Of a DNA stretch of 46,177 bases, positions 31,916-40,891 are shown piece after piece (within the stretch, counting starts at the first letter, position 1; each line of letters begins with the position of its first letter). The DNA is from Bryobacterales bacterium (GTDB lineage Bacteria; Acidobacteriota; Terriglobia; Bryobacterales; Bryobacteraceae), in the NCBI GenBank assembly GCA_003169195.1, contig PMQB01000208.1:15554-61730 (forward strand). The letters run 5' to 3'. Made by a program: the position numbers and the translations under genes. Under the pieces are notes generated by a model that worked only from the letters and a program-made list of their open reading frames with translations, was not told where the DNA came from and made no database searches.

Positions 31916-34213
31916 TTATGTCCCTGAGCAAGCGCTGGCGCTGCTGTGTAGCTGTCCACCCGTATCGATGCACAGGTAGCGCTGGCCGGTGGTGGATTTC
32001 TGCACGGGGACGATGAGATTGCCGTTGGAGTCCGAGGTCGGTCCTTGCGACACCGTGCCCGAGTTCACGATTGATGCTTTGGCATAACCGAATGCGCCGA
32101 CCGGTGTTGCAGACGAGTAATTGTAAACGTATCCGGTAACCATCGTGCCGACGATGATATTGCTTTGCTCCGGCGCGAAATAGTTTCCACCATCAGCCAA
32201 GTAAAGAGCCGACATGGAGTTCGTGTCAGAGACAAAGGCATTGCCCTGAGTGACGACCGGGAAGTTCAGGCCGTTGACTTGAACGATGCCATTCAGGTGG
32301 ATGAAAGAATTCGTGTTGGTGCTTCCGCCCGAATACTCAAAGGTGTTACCCGTCAGATAGCTTGGGGCCGATACCGTCAACAGGTTCGCGGTCGTATTGC
32401 TCGATATAAATGTGTTGTTCAGCCAGCGGTTAACCTGACTCAAGTTGGTCAGCGCGATTCCGCCTGCGCTCACGTATGAGGTGTTGGCCGAGCCTTGGTT
32501 GAAAGTTGAGTTACTGATGGTGAGCCCGTGGTTAGCTCCTGGGAGCCAGATGAAGGTGCCTTGGTAGTTGTTGATCGTCGATTGATAAAACGGAGTTGCG
32601 GACCCTCCATTGATCTCGGTACCTGAGACGTTATCGATGAGCATGTTCGTGCCCGCAACAAAGACGGCTCCTGAGAAAGAAGAGTCTTTGAGCTGCGACT
32701 CATAATGGTCGAAGGTGTTACCAATCCACTCGTTAAAGACAACGCAGGTGTTGGCCACACCGTTAACGGTGCGGCGGCAGTTCTGCGAATGAACGTCGGA
32801 GAAGGAGTTGTCACCGAAGTGATCCGTACTCCCAAAGACGTTTACGATGATGGCGTGGTCCACATCTCCAATGGGCAAGATCTTTACATTGTGCACCGTA
32901 TTGTGGTAGTTGGCTTCGGTGTCGGTGTCGTTTTCAAAGTGAATGCAGCGAGACAAGTTGTAACATGTGATGTCGTCCACAGAGTTCCACCAGCCACTGT
33001 CTACGGTGACGCCAGCCCGCATCGAAGAAGCATTTGGAATGACCGTTGAACTACCCGACCGTGGGCTCACGCTTTGATCGTGGCCGAAGGTGGCGTGGCG
33101 AACGCTGTTGTAGCTGGACCCGCTGGCTCCGCCCATGAAGATACCGTCCGAGTAGTTGTTATTGCCATATGTATCCGTGATGGCGTTCTCTCGCATCGTT
33201 CCACATTGCAGACAGCGGACATTGTCGAAGTCGTTGTAGTTGGCGTTCTGAAGGTTTGCGAAGTAGCCGGGGTACTCCGTGGCATAAATGTCATGGATGT
33301 GAATCCGCGCCGAACCATTGAGGTAGAAGAGGTCCGCATACGAGACCGTTCCGCTGGGCGTATCCGGCAACGCGGATTGAAACTCCTTCATGCCGTTGAT
33401 GTTGAAGCCGAGGATGCTCACATCGGTGGAGGCACCAAGGTTGAACAGCTCCAGTTTTGTCGTTGCTAGATTGGAGATGTTACTTGCCAATTTCAAGGTG
33501 CAACCGTAACCGAGTATGGTGGTGTTACTCGGCACATTCAAAGCGCCTGAGACAATACAGGTGGAGCCGGACGGATAGATGTGGCCGCCTCCCAATGCAA
33601 GGTCGGTATTGATGGCGGCTGTGTCGTCTGTGGAACCGTCGCACTTGACGCCGCTATTGGCGGGTAGATGCCAGGGGAGCCACGGGCCGGTGATCAGCGC
33701 TGCGGTGAGCAGGCCGGGGACGGTGAACGCTCCACCGGTTCCCGTGGCCGTAACAGCGCCCATCGGACCGACCGGACCTTGGATACCTTGCGGGCCGGGC
33801 GGCCCTGCGGTGATCAGTGCCAGGGGTACGCCGGTCGGAATGTAGGCGTCATAGCTCCACGTGGAGCCTGTTATCTGCGTCGGCTTTGTACTTGAAACCA
33901 CGTTGCCGGTGGAGTTATCGGTGACGGTCAAGACATAGGTAACGTTCAGTGGGTTGGTGTAGTTTGAGTTCGCCACCTGAAACCCAGTGATGGCTCCGTT
34001 GGTCACAGTCGTACAGGTAGGAGTCGTGATGACGATGCCCCCACCGCCTGCCTGGAACACAATCGGCGCGTTACCGGACCATGCTTGGGCACAGAGCTGG
34101 CCGGACGGTAGGAGATTGCCCCCCGCGTCCTGGATATGGGAGGCGGTGACGCTGGTAAAGTTTTGCGCCGCCAGTGCGGATGCGAATAAGGCAAATAGTA
34201 AAAGTGATTTCAT
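31916..34213 (-). CDS. Right-handed beta-helix (pectate-lyase-like) tail protein with signal peptide
   Basis: 765 residues. The N-terminus MKSLLLFALFASALAAQ looks like a true secretory signal with an AxA-type cleavage site, rare in tail proteins. A beta-sandwich-like region, a short collagen tract (GPPGPQGIQGPVGPMGA, about 135-150) and then the tail-spike entry motif SGVKCDGSTDDTAAINTDLA follow. After this come long beta-helix repeats (NVPSNTTILGYGC, HNVKILPIGDVDHAIIVNV). The product could be a polysaccharide-degrading spike or, if exported, a lysogen-encoded surface protein. It lies between the tape measure and minor tail genes. Confidence 0.78.
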   Translation of the reverse strand: MKSLLLFALFASALAAQNFTSVTASHIQDAGGNLLPSGQLCAQAWSGNAPIVFQAGGGGIVITTPTCTTVTNGAITGFQVANSNYTNPLNVTYVLTVTDNSTGNVVSSTKPTQITGSTWSYDAYIPTGVPLALITAGPPGPQGIQGPVGPMGAVTATGTGGAFTVPGLLTAALITGPWLPWHLPANSGVKCDGSTDDTAAINTDLALGGGHIYPSGSTCIVSGALNVPSNTTILGYGCTLKLASNISNLATTKLELFNLGASTDVSILGFNINGMKEFQSALPDTPSGTVSYADLFYLNGSARIHIHDIYATEYPGYFANLQNANYNDFDNVRCLQCGTMRENAITDTYGNNNYSDGIFMGGASGSSYNSVRHATFGHDQSVSPRSGSSTVIPNASSMRAGVTVDSGWWNSVDDITCYNLSRCIHFENDTDTEANYHNTVHNVKILPIGDVDHAIIVNVFGSTDHFGDNSFSDVHSQNCRRTVNGVANTCVVFNEWIGNTFDHYESQLKDSSFSGAVFVAGTNMLIDNVSGTEINGGSATPFYQSTINNYQGTFIWLPGANHGLTISNSTFNQGSANTSYVSAGGIALTNLSQVNRWLNNTFISSNTTANLLTVSAPSYLTGNTFEYSGGSTNTNSFIHLNGIVQVNGLNFPVVTQGNAFVSDTNSMSALYLADGGNYFAPEQSNIIVGTMVTGYVYNYSSATPVGAFGYAKASIVNSGTVSQGPTSDSNGNLIVPVQKSTTGQRYLCIDTGGQLHSSASACSGT

Positions 34214-34214
34214 T

Positions 34215-37200
34215 TTAAAATCTTGGTCTCCTTCTGTTCATTTCCGCCTGTACGGCGACTGACGATCTGACCGCCGAGCCGTGGACCGCCGCCAAGGCAC
34301 GCTGGAATCTCTGCTCAGTTTCTGCGGGGTTGCTATTGCCACGGGCGTCGATGTAGTAGCTCGCCGCGTGACCCCCAGCGCCCAGCGCCCGCATCGAGTC
34401 TGTGCTGTTTGTGATGCGACCGCTCAAGCCCGTGAGAATCTCCGGCCCTTGCTCCCCAACAAGGTAAGCGGAAGATGGATTGACCTCACCGCCGCTGGCG
34501 TGTGGAATGAGAGCGCCGAGCAAGCCTTGGAAAAATCCACCAACGCCACCACCACCATAACCAATTGACGCACCAGACGCGTTTGATTTGTCTCCCCCAA
34601 TGCCAAGCATCGAGCCGACTTGGGAGACGCCGCCTTTGATCCAGACCCAGAAGGGTTTGGAGGTTGATCCATCGGGCTTGCTGGCATTGGCTAAATCGAC
34701 GCCGAACACCTTGCCGAGTGCGCCAACACTGGTCTGCATGCCCTTCTTCAAGGTTGCGGATAACGCGGATTCGGCCACCGCTTTGAAGCTTTCGCGGAAG
34801 GAGGACTTCTGGCCCGAGAGCAGCTTTGCGAAGTTTTCGGCCAGTTTGTTGAACACGTCATTCAGGGAGTTGTAGATAATGCTGGCCGCGCTCTCCGCTT
34901 GCATTTGCATCTTCAGGAAGAACGCTTTGACGCCGTCGAGCGCGGAACCCTCGTGAAGCAGAAGGTTGATGGTCTTCTCTGTCGCGGAGTTGAAGTTTGC
35001 TTGCTCCAGCCCCGTACGCTGCATGATCTGTAAGTTGGTGGCCTTCACCAGCATCACCTGCCGGTAGAGATCTTCTTGGAACTGTAGCTCGTCGTTCTCA
35101 TCGCTCATCACCTTTACCGGGTCGGCAAAGTTCGTGACGGCGCTCTTCTCGCGTGTGATGTATTGTTGCTTTCTAACAGCCATCGTCTGTTCAGCTATTA
35201 GCTTCTTGTAGGACTCTCGCTCTTTGTCAGTGGTAGCGGCGGCTAGTTTCTGCCGCGCCTCCAAGGTAGCGGCTACGATCTCATAGCGCCGCATCGCCTC
35301 CGCGCCACCTATTATGGCGTCGGTCTCCGCGCGAAACAGAACTGTCTTATCCTGGAGCCCTTTGATCTCTTGATTGTTGCCTGCGATGACCTCCAAGCTG
35401 GATAGCTTCTTCATCCCTTCATAAGCCGCCGCGATCTCCTTTGACATCGCCGCTACTTCAGCGCTGGTCTTACCGTAAGTAAGACCAAGGATCTGATTGG
35501 CGATGGTCGCTTGACGCACGGCTTCCACGCCGTGCAACTGTGCCTCAGCAAGGTTCCGTGCCTGTATGATTTGGAGCTGGGCGTTTTGCAGGTGGGTAAC
35601 CACTTCCTGCTTGTAGGCTGTTTCGGTTTTGGCGAGATCGCGCAAGACGATGGCGGCCCTGATCTGCGACTGTTCGCTGGTGGTGAGTATCTTCTTGCCT
35701 GCGTCACGGAGGCCGTTGTTCTTTTCCAGAATGAGCGCGTCGGCCTCCATCGACGATGTCATCGCCTGAATGATCTCTGGTGACTGACCAATTACATAAT
35801 TGAGCGCTTTCTGCGCATTCGTGACTTGCACGATCTTGTCGAGCGTGTCGCGGAAGACATCCTTTTCAGGTTTCGCTTTCACAAGGCCGGAGGTATCCGG
35901 CGAGGGCCGGTCGTCGGTGTGCGGAGACGTTGCCGCCGCCGCCGCTGGCTTACGGTCGGCGTCTTCTCTCTCTCTCTTCGCTTGATCCAACAAATTCTGG
36001 GGTAGCACGAAGGCAATGGTCTTGCCGGTCAACTTGGCGATGAACTCACCTATCGCGTGGAAACCAGCAAAGATCGGCTTCATCCAGGATATGTCGGATA
36101 GCCGGAACGTTAACCGGTGCCACCAGTAGACGATGTCGTCAATGACAGAGGTGACTACTTTCTTGGTGCCGAGCCAGACGGCGGCGAAGATGTCGCGGAT
36201 CTCATACTGTTGTTTGCCGACCGTGATCAGCGACTTACGGAACGCATACAGAAGAGCGCCAAGCGCCACGATAGCCGTTGCAGCAGCAACATAAGGATTC
36301 ACCTCCACGGCAGCGTTTAGCACGTATTGTGCGGCACTGGCAAGACCTTCTTCTTTGGCCAGTAAACCAACGAATTGGATGAACTCAGACAGACCCTTCC
36401 CCGCCGCTAGAGCACCAGCGCCCATGTCTTTGAAGGCGATGATCTGTCTGCCGGTGATACCGAAGAGATCGAGGGTAACTTTCGACAAGCCCGCGAATAA
36501 GTTAGCGAGGCCACCACCGGTCAAGTCACGGACGAGCGGGGCGAACATGGTGCCGAACTTGAGAGCGGCGAGGCCGCCAAAGACAACTGTGAGCGTCTTG
36601 GCATTGTCGGCCAGGAACGCCATTCCTTCGGCGATCTTGATGATCGCGTCGGCTACATGTTCACCAAAAGCCTTGGAGAGATCGGGCAGGTTGATCTTGG
36701 TGGAAACATTCTCCAGGCCGGTCTCTAGCTGCTGTAGCGCGGGTAGCATCGCTGCCGTGACTGAGAGACCAACTCCCTCACCCGCCGCTTCGAGGCGCAC
36801 TAACGACTCGTGAAAGACACCAACCTTCGCGGCGGTCTCTTCACCAATCACAACACCGAACCGTTTTGCTTCGGCGGTGATCTCCGCTTGGTGCGCCCCG
36901 TACTCATTGAGCATGGGGATGAGTGCCGCACCCGCCTTGCCGAAGACCTGCATGGCGAGAGCCGTTTTCCCCGCGCCGTCATGCATCGCGGCAAACTTCG
37001 GTGCCAATTCGTTGAAGAGGACGCCGGTGTCTTTGAGATGGCCGTTACCATCGCTTACAGAGACGCCAAGGCGACTGAACACATTGGCGAGAGTGGTGTT
37101 GCCGTTCTGTGCACCGAAGGAAGCTTTGGCGAGTTTCTCCATGCCGCCAGCGAGTTGTTCAGTTTCGAGATGGGAGCGTTTCGCGGCATACGCGAGAGTT

Positions 37201-37463
37201 AAGAAACTACCTACCGTGGTGCCCGCCGCTTGTGCTAGCCGGGACATGGCGCCGATGGCTTCTACGGACTTGGTTACCATCACGCCCAGGCCGGTCGTTA
37301 GAGCAGCGCCGAAGGAGAGACCGATGGTAGCAAGGGTTTGGAAGGACCGCTTGATGTCGGCAACGGTGCGGCCCGCAAGGGCGCTAGCCTTCCCTAGGTC
37401 ATGCTCTAGCGTGGAAGTGGACGCGGACAAAGAAATATTTAAGCTGCCGACCGTTACACTCAC
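34215..37463 (-). CDS. Tail tape measure protein
   Basis: 1082 residues, the longest prophage gene, placed after the tail chaperones as expected. The start VGSLNISLSASTSTLEHDLGKASALAG is typical of tape measures. Hydrophobic segments (TIGLSFGAALTTGLGVMV near 46-64; AAATAIVALGALLYAF near 400) alternate with long alpha-helical, Ala/Gln/Lys-rich regions. The C-terminus has a Gly-rich part and ends in NRRRPRF. It determines tail length and helps DNA entry. The stop/start junction with the chaperone frame overlaps by one base (TGA/ATG region at 37463). Confidence 0.92.
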   Translation of the reverse strand: MSVTVGSLNISLSASTSTLEHDLGKASALAGRTVADIKRSFQTLATIGLSFGAALTTGLGVMVTKSVEAIGAMSRLAQAAGTTVGSFLTLAYAAKRSHLETEQLAGGMEKLAKASFGAQNGNTTLANVFSRLGVSVSDGNGHLKDTGVLFNELAPKFAAMHDGAGKTALAMQVFGKAGAALIPMLNEYGAHQAEITAEAKRFGVVIGEETAAKVGVFHESLVRLEAAGEGVGLSVTAAMLPALQQLETGLENVSTKINLPDLSKAFGEHVADAIIKIAEGMAFLADNAKTLTVVFGGLAALKFGTMFAPLVRDLTGGGLANLFAGLSKVTLDLFGITGRQIIAFKDMGAGALAAGKGLSEFIQFVGLLAKEEGLASAAQYVLNAAVEVNPYVAAATAIVALGALLYAFRKSLITVGKQQYEIRDIFAAVWLGTKKVVTSVIDDIVYWWHRLTFRLSDISWMKPIFAGFHAIGEFIAKLTGKTIAFVLPQNLLDQAKREREDADRKPAAAAATSPHTDDRPSPDTSGLVKAKPEKDVFRDTLDKIVQVTNAQKALNYVIGQSPEIIQAMTSSMEADALILEKNNGLRDAGKKILTTSEQSQIRAAIVLRDLAKTETAYKQEVVTHLQNAQLQIIQARNLAEAQLHGVEAVRQATIANQILGLTYGKTSAEVAAMSKEIAAAYEGMKKLSSLEVIAGNNQEIKGLQDKTVLFRAETDAIIGGAEAMRRYEIVAATLEARQKLAAATTDKERESYKKLIAEQTMAVRKQQYITREKSAVTNFADPVKVMSDENDELQFQEDLYRQVMLVKATNLQIMQRTGLEQANFNSATEKTINLLLHEGSALDGVKAFFLKMQMQAESAASIIYNSLNDVFNKLAENFAKLLSGQKSSFRESFKAVAESALSATLKKGMQTSVGALGKVFGVDLANASKPDGSTSKPFWVWIKGGVSQVGSMLGIGGDKSNASGASIGYGGGGVGGFFQGLLGALIPHASGGEVNPSSAYLVGEQGPEILTGLSGRITNSTDSMRALGAGGHAASYYIDARGNSNPAETEQRFQRALAAVHGSAVRSSVAVQAEMNRRRPRF

Positions 37464-37813
37464 TAAGCCTCCCCGTGTCTCATCACAAACTGTTTTGGAA
37501 GTCCATGTACCATGGCCAGGATGTCGTCGCCGGTGAGCGGTTTAAGCTTCTCAGGTGGAGGTGGATGGAGCATCCAATACGTGGGCGGCACGGGCTTCTC
37601 CGGGTGACAGAAGCTATAGTTGACCGACGCGCTGCAAATGAGGCCGACGAGTAGCTCTTCCCTCTGCATCGCTTCCAGCTTTCGCTTTCTTAGGCTCTGG
37701 AGCTGTCTGGGCGTCATAGCGAGCCATTCGTTGTCGGAGAGACCTAGATCGATTCTCGCGATAGCCCAGCAATCAAGCCACGTGAGTGGCTGAGTTAGGC
37801 GGTCGCTGACACG
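37463..37813 (-). CDS. Tail assembly chaperone T portion, made by -1 frameshift from G
   Basis: About 116 residues in the frame -1 to the G gene, open upstream across the G stop. The sequence after the slip site reads KRVSDRLTQPLTWLDCWAI and continues into LSDNEWLAMTPRQLQSLRKR. An ATG at 37717 could give only the last 84 residues, but the open frame and a canonical slippery site at 37813-37819 argue for a G-T fusion of about 229 residues, as with lambda gpGT. The fusion recruits tape measure and tail tube protein during assembly. Confidence 0.8.
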   Translation of the reverse strand, partial: RVSDRLTQPLTWLDCWAIARIDLGLSDNEWLAMTPRQLQSLRKRKLEAMQREELLVGLICSASVNYSFCHPEKPVPPTYWMLHPPPPEKLKPLTGDDILAMVHGLPKQFVMRHGEA

Positions 37814-38151
37814 TTTGGGTCCGTCACCTCAGGCTCCGGCATGGAGGCAGCCCAGGCGGTGAGGATGGCTTCTTGCAGAGGTACAAGGTTATGCGGGCCG
37901 ATCAGGTCGCCAACACTTTCGATGGTGCCCTTGTATCCAGCGCGTTGAAGCGAGAGGAACACGATGGCACGGAGTAATGTGGCGGATGGCTTGATCAGAT
38001 TAACCTCACCACTCAGGACGTTGAGGCCGGTTAATGCCTCAACGTCGATGAGCAGGTTGTGGGTGATCACCACCGGCCACGTCTTACCGTCGAGCGTGAT
38101 GGTAACGTTCTTGATTAATTTGTTCGCGATGGACGAGACTTTTTTGGGCAT
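37795..38151 (-). CDS. Tail assembly chaperone (gpG-like)
   Basis: 118 residues: KLIKNVTITLDGKTWPVVITHNLLIDVEALTGLNVL then a helical, Leu-rich part ending PEPEVTDPNVSATA. The length, the position between tail tube and tape measure, and a slippery heptamer six codons before the stop match the G-type tail chaperone. It binds the tape measure before tube polymerisation and is absent from the mature virion. Confidence 0.82.
   Translation of the reverse strand: MPKKVSSIANKLIKNVTITLDGKTWPVVITHNLLIDVEALTGLNVLSGEVNLIKPSATLLRAIVFLSLQRAGYKGTIESVGDLIGPHNLVPLQEAILTAWAASMPEPEVTDPNVSATA
37813..37819 (-). promoter_or_regulatory. Programmed -1 ribosomal frameshift site CCCAAAC
   Basis: Read on the minus strand, the 0-frame codons are GAC CCA AAC, so the heptamer is C CCA AAC, an exact X XXY YYZ slippery site. 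Slipping yields CCC AAA and enters the T frame. Confidence 0.82.
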
Positions 38152-38162
38152 AGATTACTGAA

Positions 38163-38624
38163 TTAGGCGATGGTTTCGAGGAACGCACCCGACACTTTTA
38201 TATCGGCCTTAAATTCCACCGATTTGTCCGCCTCGAAAGGCCCACGGGACAGCTTCGTGACGTACCCATTGCCCTGGAGCGTGTAGGTCTTGCCGCCGTT
38301 GAGCGCGGCAGTAACCTCGAATGGAAACACTGTTCGGCTGGTGCCGAGTGTGACCAGCTCTGCCTGTCCGGCGTCATTCGTGAACTGCCCAGTTAGCGAG
38401 ATGCTGCCCGGCGTCAGAAGTCCTGGGATTGACTCTTTGGTCATGTTCGGGGAGAGCAAGTTCGTTACGTCCACTTCGGGGACCGTGAAGCCTTCGAAGC
38501 TGATGCTGGCGATGTTTGCGACCGCTGTGTAGGTGACCGAACCGCTGGCGAGAACGCCGGTGGAAAAGATGGCTCCATATCCAAGTGACGCGTTCGATGG
38601 CGTGAGGGTGGGTGCTGTGGGCAT
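38163..38624 (-). CDS. Major tail tube protein
   Basis: 153 residues, beta-rich: VTYTAVANIASISFEGFTVPEVDVTNL, GSISLTGQFTNDAG and KSVEFKADIKVSG, the pattern of gpV/phage tail tube proteins. A strong AAGGAG ribosome site lies 7 bases upstream of the ATG, fitting high expression. It lies between the tail completion protein and the tail chaperones, in canonical order. Confidence 0.88.
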   Translation of the reverse strand: MPTAPTLTPSNASLGYGAIFSTGVLASGSVTYTAVANIASISFEGFTVPEVDVTNLLSPNMTKESIPGLLTPGSISLTGQFTNDAGQAELVTLGTSRTVFPFEVTAALNGGKTYTLQGNGYVTKLSRGPFEADKSVEFKADIKVSGAFLETIA

Positions 38625-38682
38625 TGATACTCCTTAAGGAAACTGAATCTGAAGTGAACGTTCTCTTATGGGTTGGGTAGTC

Positions 38683-39081
38683 TTATTGCTTGTAGTAGAA
38701 GACAAAGTAATCGACGCTTCTCCGATAGTTTCTTGCGTCGTCATCGAAGAAGTCAGTCATATTGTCTTTCGCCACCAAGGCGACAACCGTGGCGGCTGTG
38801 TCCTGCAACGTCCCGCTGTACCCGCTCAGCACTTGCTCAATCGCATAAGAGAGGGTGAGGCAGGTGTCGGGGCTCTGAGAGTAAGCGTCAATCTGTACCC
38901 GCCGCTTCACTAGCGTGTCGGGGCCGGTGAGTAAATAGTCAACCGGTTCGCTGATTACGCTGTGGGTCCACGAAGGCAAAGTTGCATTGGGTGGCAACTC
39001 CGACAGGTAGCCGCCAGTGGTAGTGATCGCTTGAACACCGGCGTCTGCGTTTATGAGTGCAACCAAACCAGCTTCTATCAT
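38683..39081 (-). CDS. Tail terminator / completion protein (DUF3168-like)
   Basis: 132 residues beginning IEAGLVALINADAGVQAI, the usual start of DUF3168-type tail terminators. RVQIDAYSQSPDTCLTLSYAIEQVLSGY fits the family's strand-helix middle. It overlaps the preceding HK97 gp10-like gene by 4 bases. It caps the tail tube where the head attaches. Confidence 0.78.
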   Translation of the reverse strand: MIEAGLVALINADAGVQAITTTGGYLSELPPNATLPSWTHSVISEPVDYLLTGPDTLVKRRVQIDAYSQSPDTCLTLSYAIEQVLSGYSGTLQDTAATVVALVAKDNMTDFFDDDARNYRRSVDYFVFYYKQ

Positions 39082-39512
39082 TTGCTCACCGCCAATTTCT
39101 CCACTTCAGTCGTCAGCGTGGCAACGAAGGTATCGAGCGCTGCACCGTTTTTAGCGTCGAATGCTGGCCGCATGTATGGTTGTTTGCGCCAATGCTTACC
39201 GCCGAACTCCATTACGAGCCCGTATGTGGCGGGCGTCTGATTACTGTCGCCCTTCACACGTTCCGGCCCGATGCGGGCGCTGATGAAATTCTTCTTGCTC
39301 TTCACGGACACGTTGATGCTGTCGCGGAGTTCACCGGGGTAACGTTCTGGCGTTGGCACTTGCAATACCGGTGCCTTGGCTTTGGCATCCTCGATGATCG
39401 GTTGCGCCGCCGCGAGAATGGCGTCTTTGATACTCTTCCGCTGAAGCTTGGGCTCCAGGTTAGTGAGCGCCTCTTGTAGCGCTTCGAGGCCAGTGACGTT
39501 CGCGACTATCAT
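39078..39512 (-). CDS. HK97 gp10-like tail-head joining protein
   Basis: 144 residues from ATG 39512 (ATGA overlap with the upstream stop; a longer start at 39536 is less likely). NVTGLEALQEALTNLEPKLQRKSIKDAILAAAQPI and the late GLVMEFGGKHWRKQPYMRPAFD are the defining patterns of the HK97 gp10 family. It works with the head-closure and tail-terminator proteins that flank it. Confidence 0.88.
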   Translation of the reverse strand: MIVANVTGLEALQEALTNLEPKLQRKSIKDAILAAAQPIIEDAKAKAPVLQVPTPERYPGELRDSINVSVKSKKNFISARIGPERVKGDSNQTPATYGLVMEFGGKHWRKQPYMRPAFDAKNGAALDTFVATLTTEVEKLAVSK

Positions 39513-39853
39513 TGGTTGGCTCCAATCGCCAAGCAAGTAAGAACGATCTTGCGGTTTCGCTCCAGAATGTTCTCGATGGCCTGAATCGCATACGTTCCGG
39601 TCGGCGTCTGTAACCGCATAGCCGCTGTGATTCCCGGTTGGTAGCGCATCTCCACCGTGACCTGGAGGGTACTCACGTCGATACCAGCGCGGATCTTATC
39701 GATGCCACGAACAGGCATGATCTTCGCGCGGGTGGCCAAGAAGGGTGTCCACACCGTGGTCATTCCTGAGACACCAGAAGCCGCCGTCGCCTGAAGAAGC
39801 GTTACTTGATGCCGTAGATCGCCGGGATTGATGGAGAGTTGGTTGATGGCCAT
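39509..39853 (-). CDS. Head closure / head-tail adaptor protein
   Basis: 114 residues. INPGDLRHQVTLLQ at the start and RQVQVTV-like strands (TLQVTVEMRYQPGI) match the phage head-closure (SPP1 gp16-like) family. It stops the portal channel after packaging. It is the first gene after a terminator-like hairpin within the structural region. Confidence 0.85.
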   Translation of the reverse strand: MAINQLSINPGDLRHQVTLLQATAASGVSGMTTVWTPFLATRAKIMPVRGIDKIRAGIDVSTLQVTVEMRYQPGITAAMRLQTPTGTYAIQAIENILERNRKIVLTCLAIGANQ

Positions 39854-39872
39854 CTAACAAAGTGGTGAGAAG

Positions 39873-39910
39873 TCCAAAAAGAAGGCCGTGGCAGGTAAGA
39901 CCACGGCCCG
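39873..39910 (-). terminator. Terminator-like hairpin inside the structural operon
   Basis: GGCCGTGG (39884-39891) pairs with CCACGGCC (39901-39908). On the minus strand it is followed by TTCTTTTTGG. It lies between the connector and head-closure genes and would reduce downstream transcription unless antiterminated. Confidence 0.6.
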
Positions 39911-39965
39911 GATAAAGGAAGAGCGGTTGGCATGGCGACCAGCCGTCTGATAAAGGTTCTCGTAG

Positions 39966-40646
39966 TTACTTCACGCTGTAATCGAAACCGCTAACGCGAT
40001 GCTTGCGGAGGATTCGATCCACACCGCGCGGCATCGTGGTCGCAGCGCCGGAGCCAATGGCATAGTCGGCTGGGTTTTCGTACCAAGCCGCAACGATCAT
40101 TTTGATGGCGAGCTGAAATACTCGCGGCACCGGTGAATAACCAGCGGTGTAGTTGATGGTGATTGCGTTGGGAATTTGAAGTGCGCCGGGCCAGTAACCG
40201 TTGTACGCAGGAAGGACACGGGCTGGCTCGCTCTGCATGTCCACCAAGTAGCCATTCGTCGGCAGTGTCTGTGTGGTGCCGTCCACGGCTAGATAGGTGA
40301 TCGAGTCAATGGAGACCAGCGGTGGTCTTGGAATGAAGATCCTCTGCGTGTCCCACCAGAGTGAGCCGACCGACCAGAGACCGCCTGGGATCGCCGGTGC
40401 TGAGTCATTGGGACGCCAGCTTGGCCAGAAGTCGAGATTGAACACCCAGCTACTTTGCAACAGGCATCGGCCTAGCTGGTCTTCCACTTCCTCACGGGCC
40501 GCCGTTATGAGATCGGAGATCAACTCATCATCAACAGTGAACGATGGGTCCACGCGAAGATAGCTCTTCATGTCGCTTAGCGCCACCGGTTCGGCGGGCG
40601 TTGATCCCGTTGGCCAGACGCGCTGAAGTGCGAGGAGTTGAGACAT
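39966..40646 (-). CDS. Head-tail connector protein (HK97 gp6-like)
   Basis: 226 residues. PVALSDMKSYLRVDPSFTVDDELISDLITAAREEVEDQLGR is the standard start of connector proteins, and the C-terminal INYTAGYSPVPRVFQLAIKMIVAAWYENP matches the conserved end. The protein forms the ring below the portal. It is 12 bases after a small 56-residue gene that follows the capsid. Confidence 0.88.
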   Translation of the reverse strand: MSQLLALQRVWPTGSTPAEPVALSDMKSYLRVDPSFTVDDELISDLITAAREEVEDQLGRCLLQSSWVFNLDFWPSWRPNDSAPAIPGGLWSVGSLWWDTQRIFIPRPPLVSIDSITYLAVDGTTQTLPTNGYLVDMQSEPARVLPAYNGYWPGALQIPNAITINYTAGYSPVPRVFQLAIKMIVAAWYENPADYAIGSGAATTMPRGVDRILRKHRVSGFDYSVK

Positions 40647-40658
40647 TAGTTGGTCTTT

Positions 40659-40829
40659 TTACGCTGTACGGGGGACTGTGGCGAACTCTGGATCTTTGCT
40701 AGCGACCGGACGAACGAGGCCACCTTCGATGAGCGCCCTTGCCTCTTCAGGCGGACATTCGAAGATTTCGTTCTTGCGAAACGGTGCGAGATTGGGTTGA
40801 ATGAATGGAATTACAACTTGTACTTGCAT
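40659..40829 (-). CDS. Small hypothetical phage protein, 56 residues
   Basis: Read by hand: ATG at 40829, stop TAA at 40659-40661, with AGAGG 9 bases upstream of the start. The sequence MQVQVVIPFIQPNLAPFRKN then ECPPEEARALIEGGLVRPV looks like a folded small protein. It lies between the capsid and connector genes, where many HK97-like phages carry a short gene of this type. The function is unknown. Confidence 0.65.
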   Translation of the reverse strand: MQVQVVIPFIQPNLAPFRKNEIFECPPEEARALIEGGLVRPVASKDPEFATVPRTA

Positions 40830-40848
40830 GAATTGTGCCTCTCTTAGT

Positions 40849-40877
40849 GAAGGCCGGATGGTTTAGATCCGGCCTTC
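40849..40877. terminator. Strong hairpin downstream of the capsid gene
   Basis: GAAGGCCGGAT and ATCCGGCCTTC form an 11-bp stem with a 7-base loop, 14 bases after the capsid stop. There is no T-run on the minus strand, so it may attenuate or stabilise the capsid mRNA rather than terminate. Confidence 0.45.
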
Positions 40878-40891
40878 GTTTCGATTGCCGA

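Noticed and set aside
36877-37536. 219-codon plus-strand frame opposite the tape measure
   Set aside because: It is antisense to the tape measure gene, with low-complexity composition and no ribosome site.
37463-37717. Independent 84-residue gene starting at ATG 37717
   Set aside because: The frame is open far upstream and a canonical slippery site feeds it, so a G-T frameshift product is the better reading.
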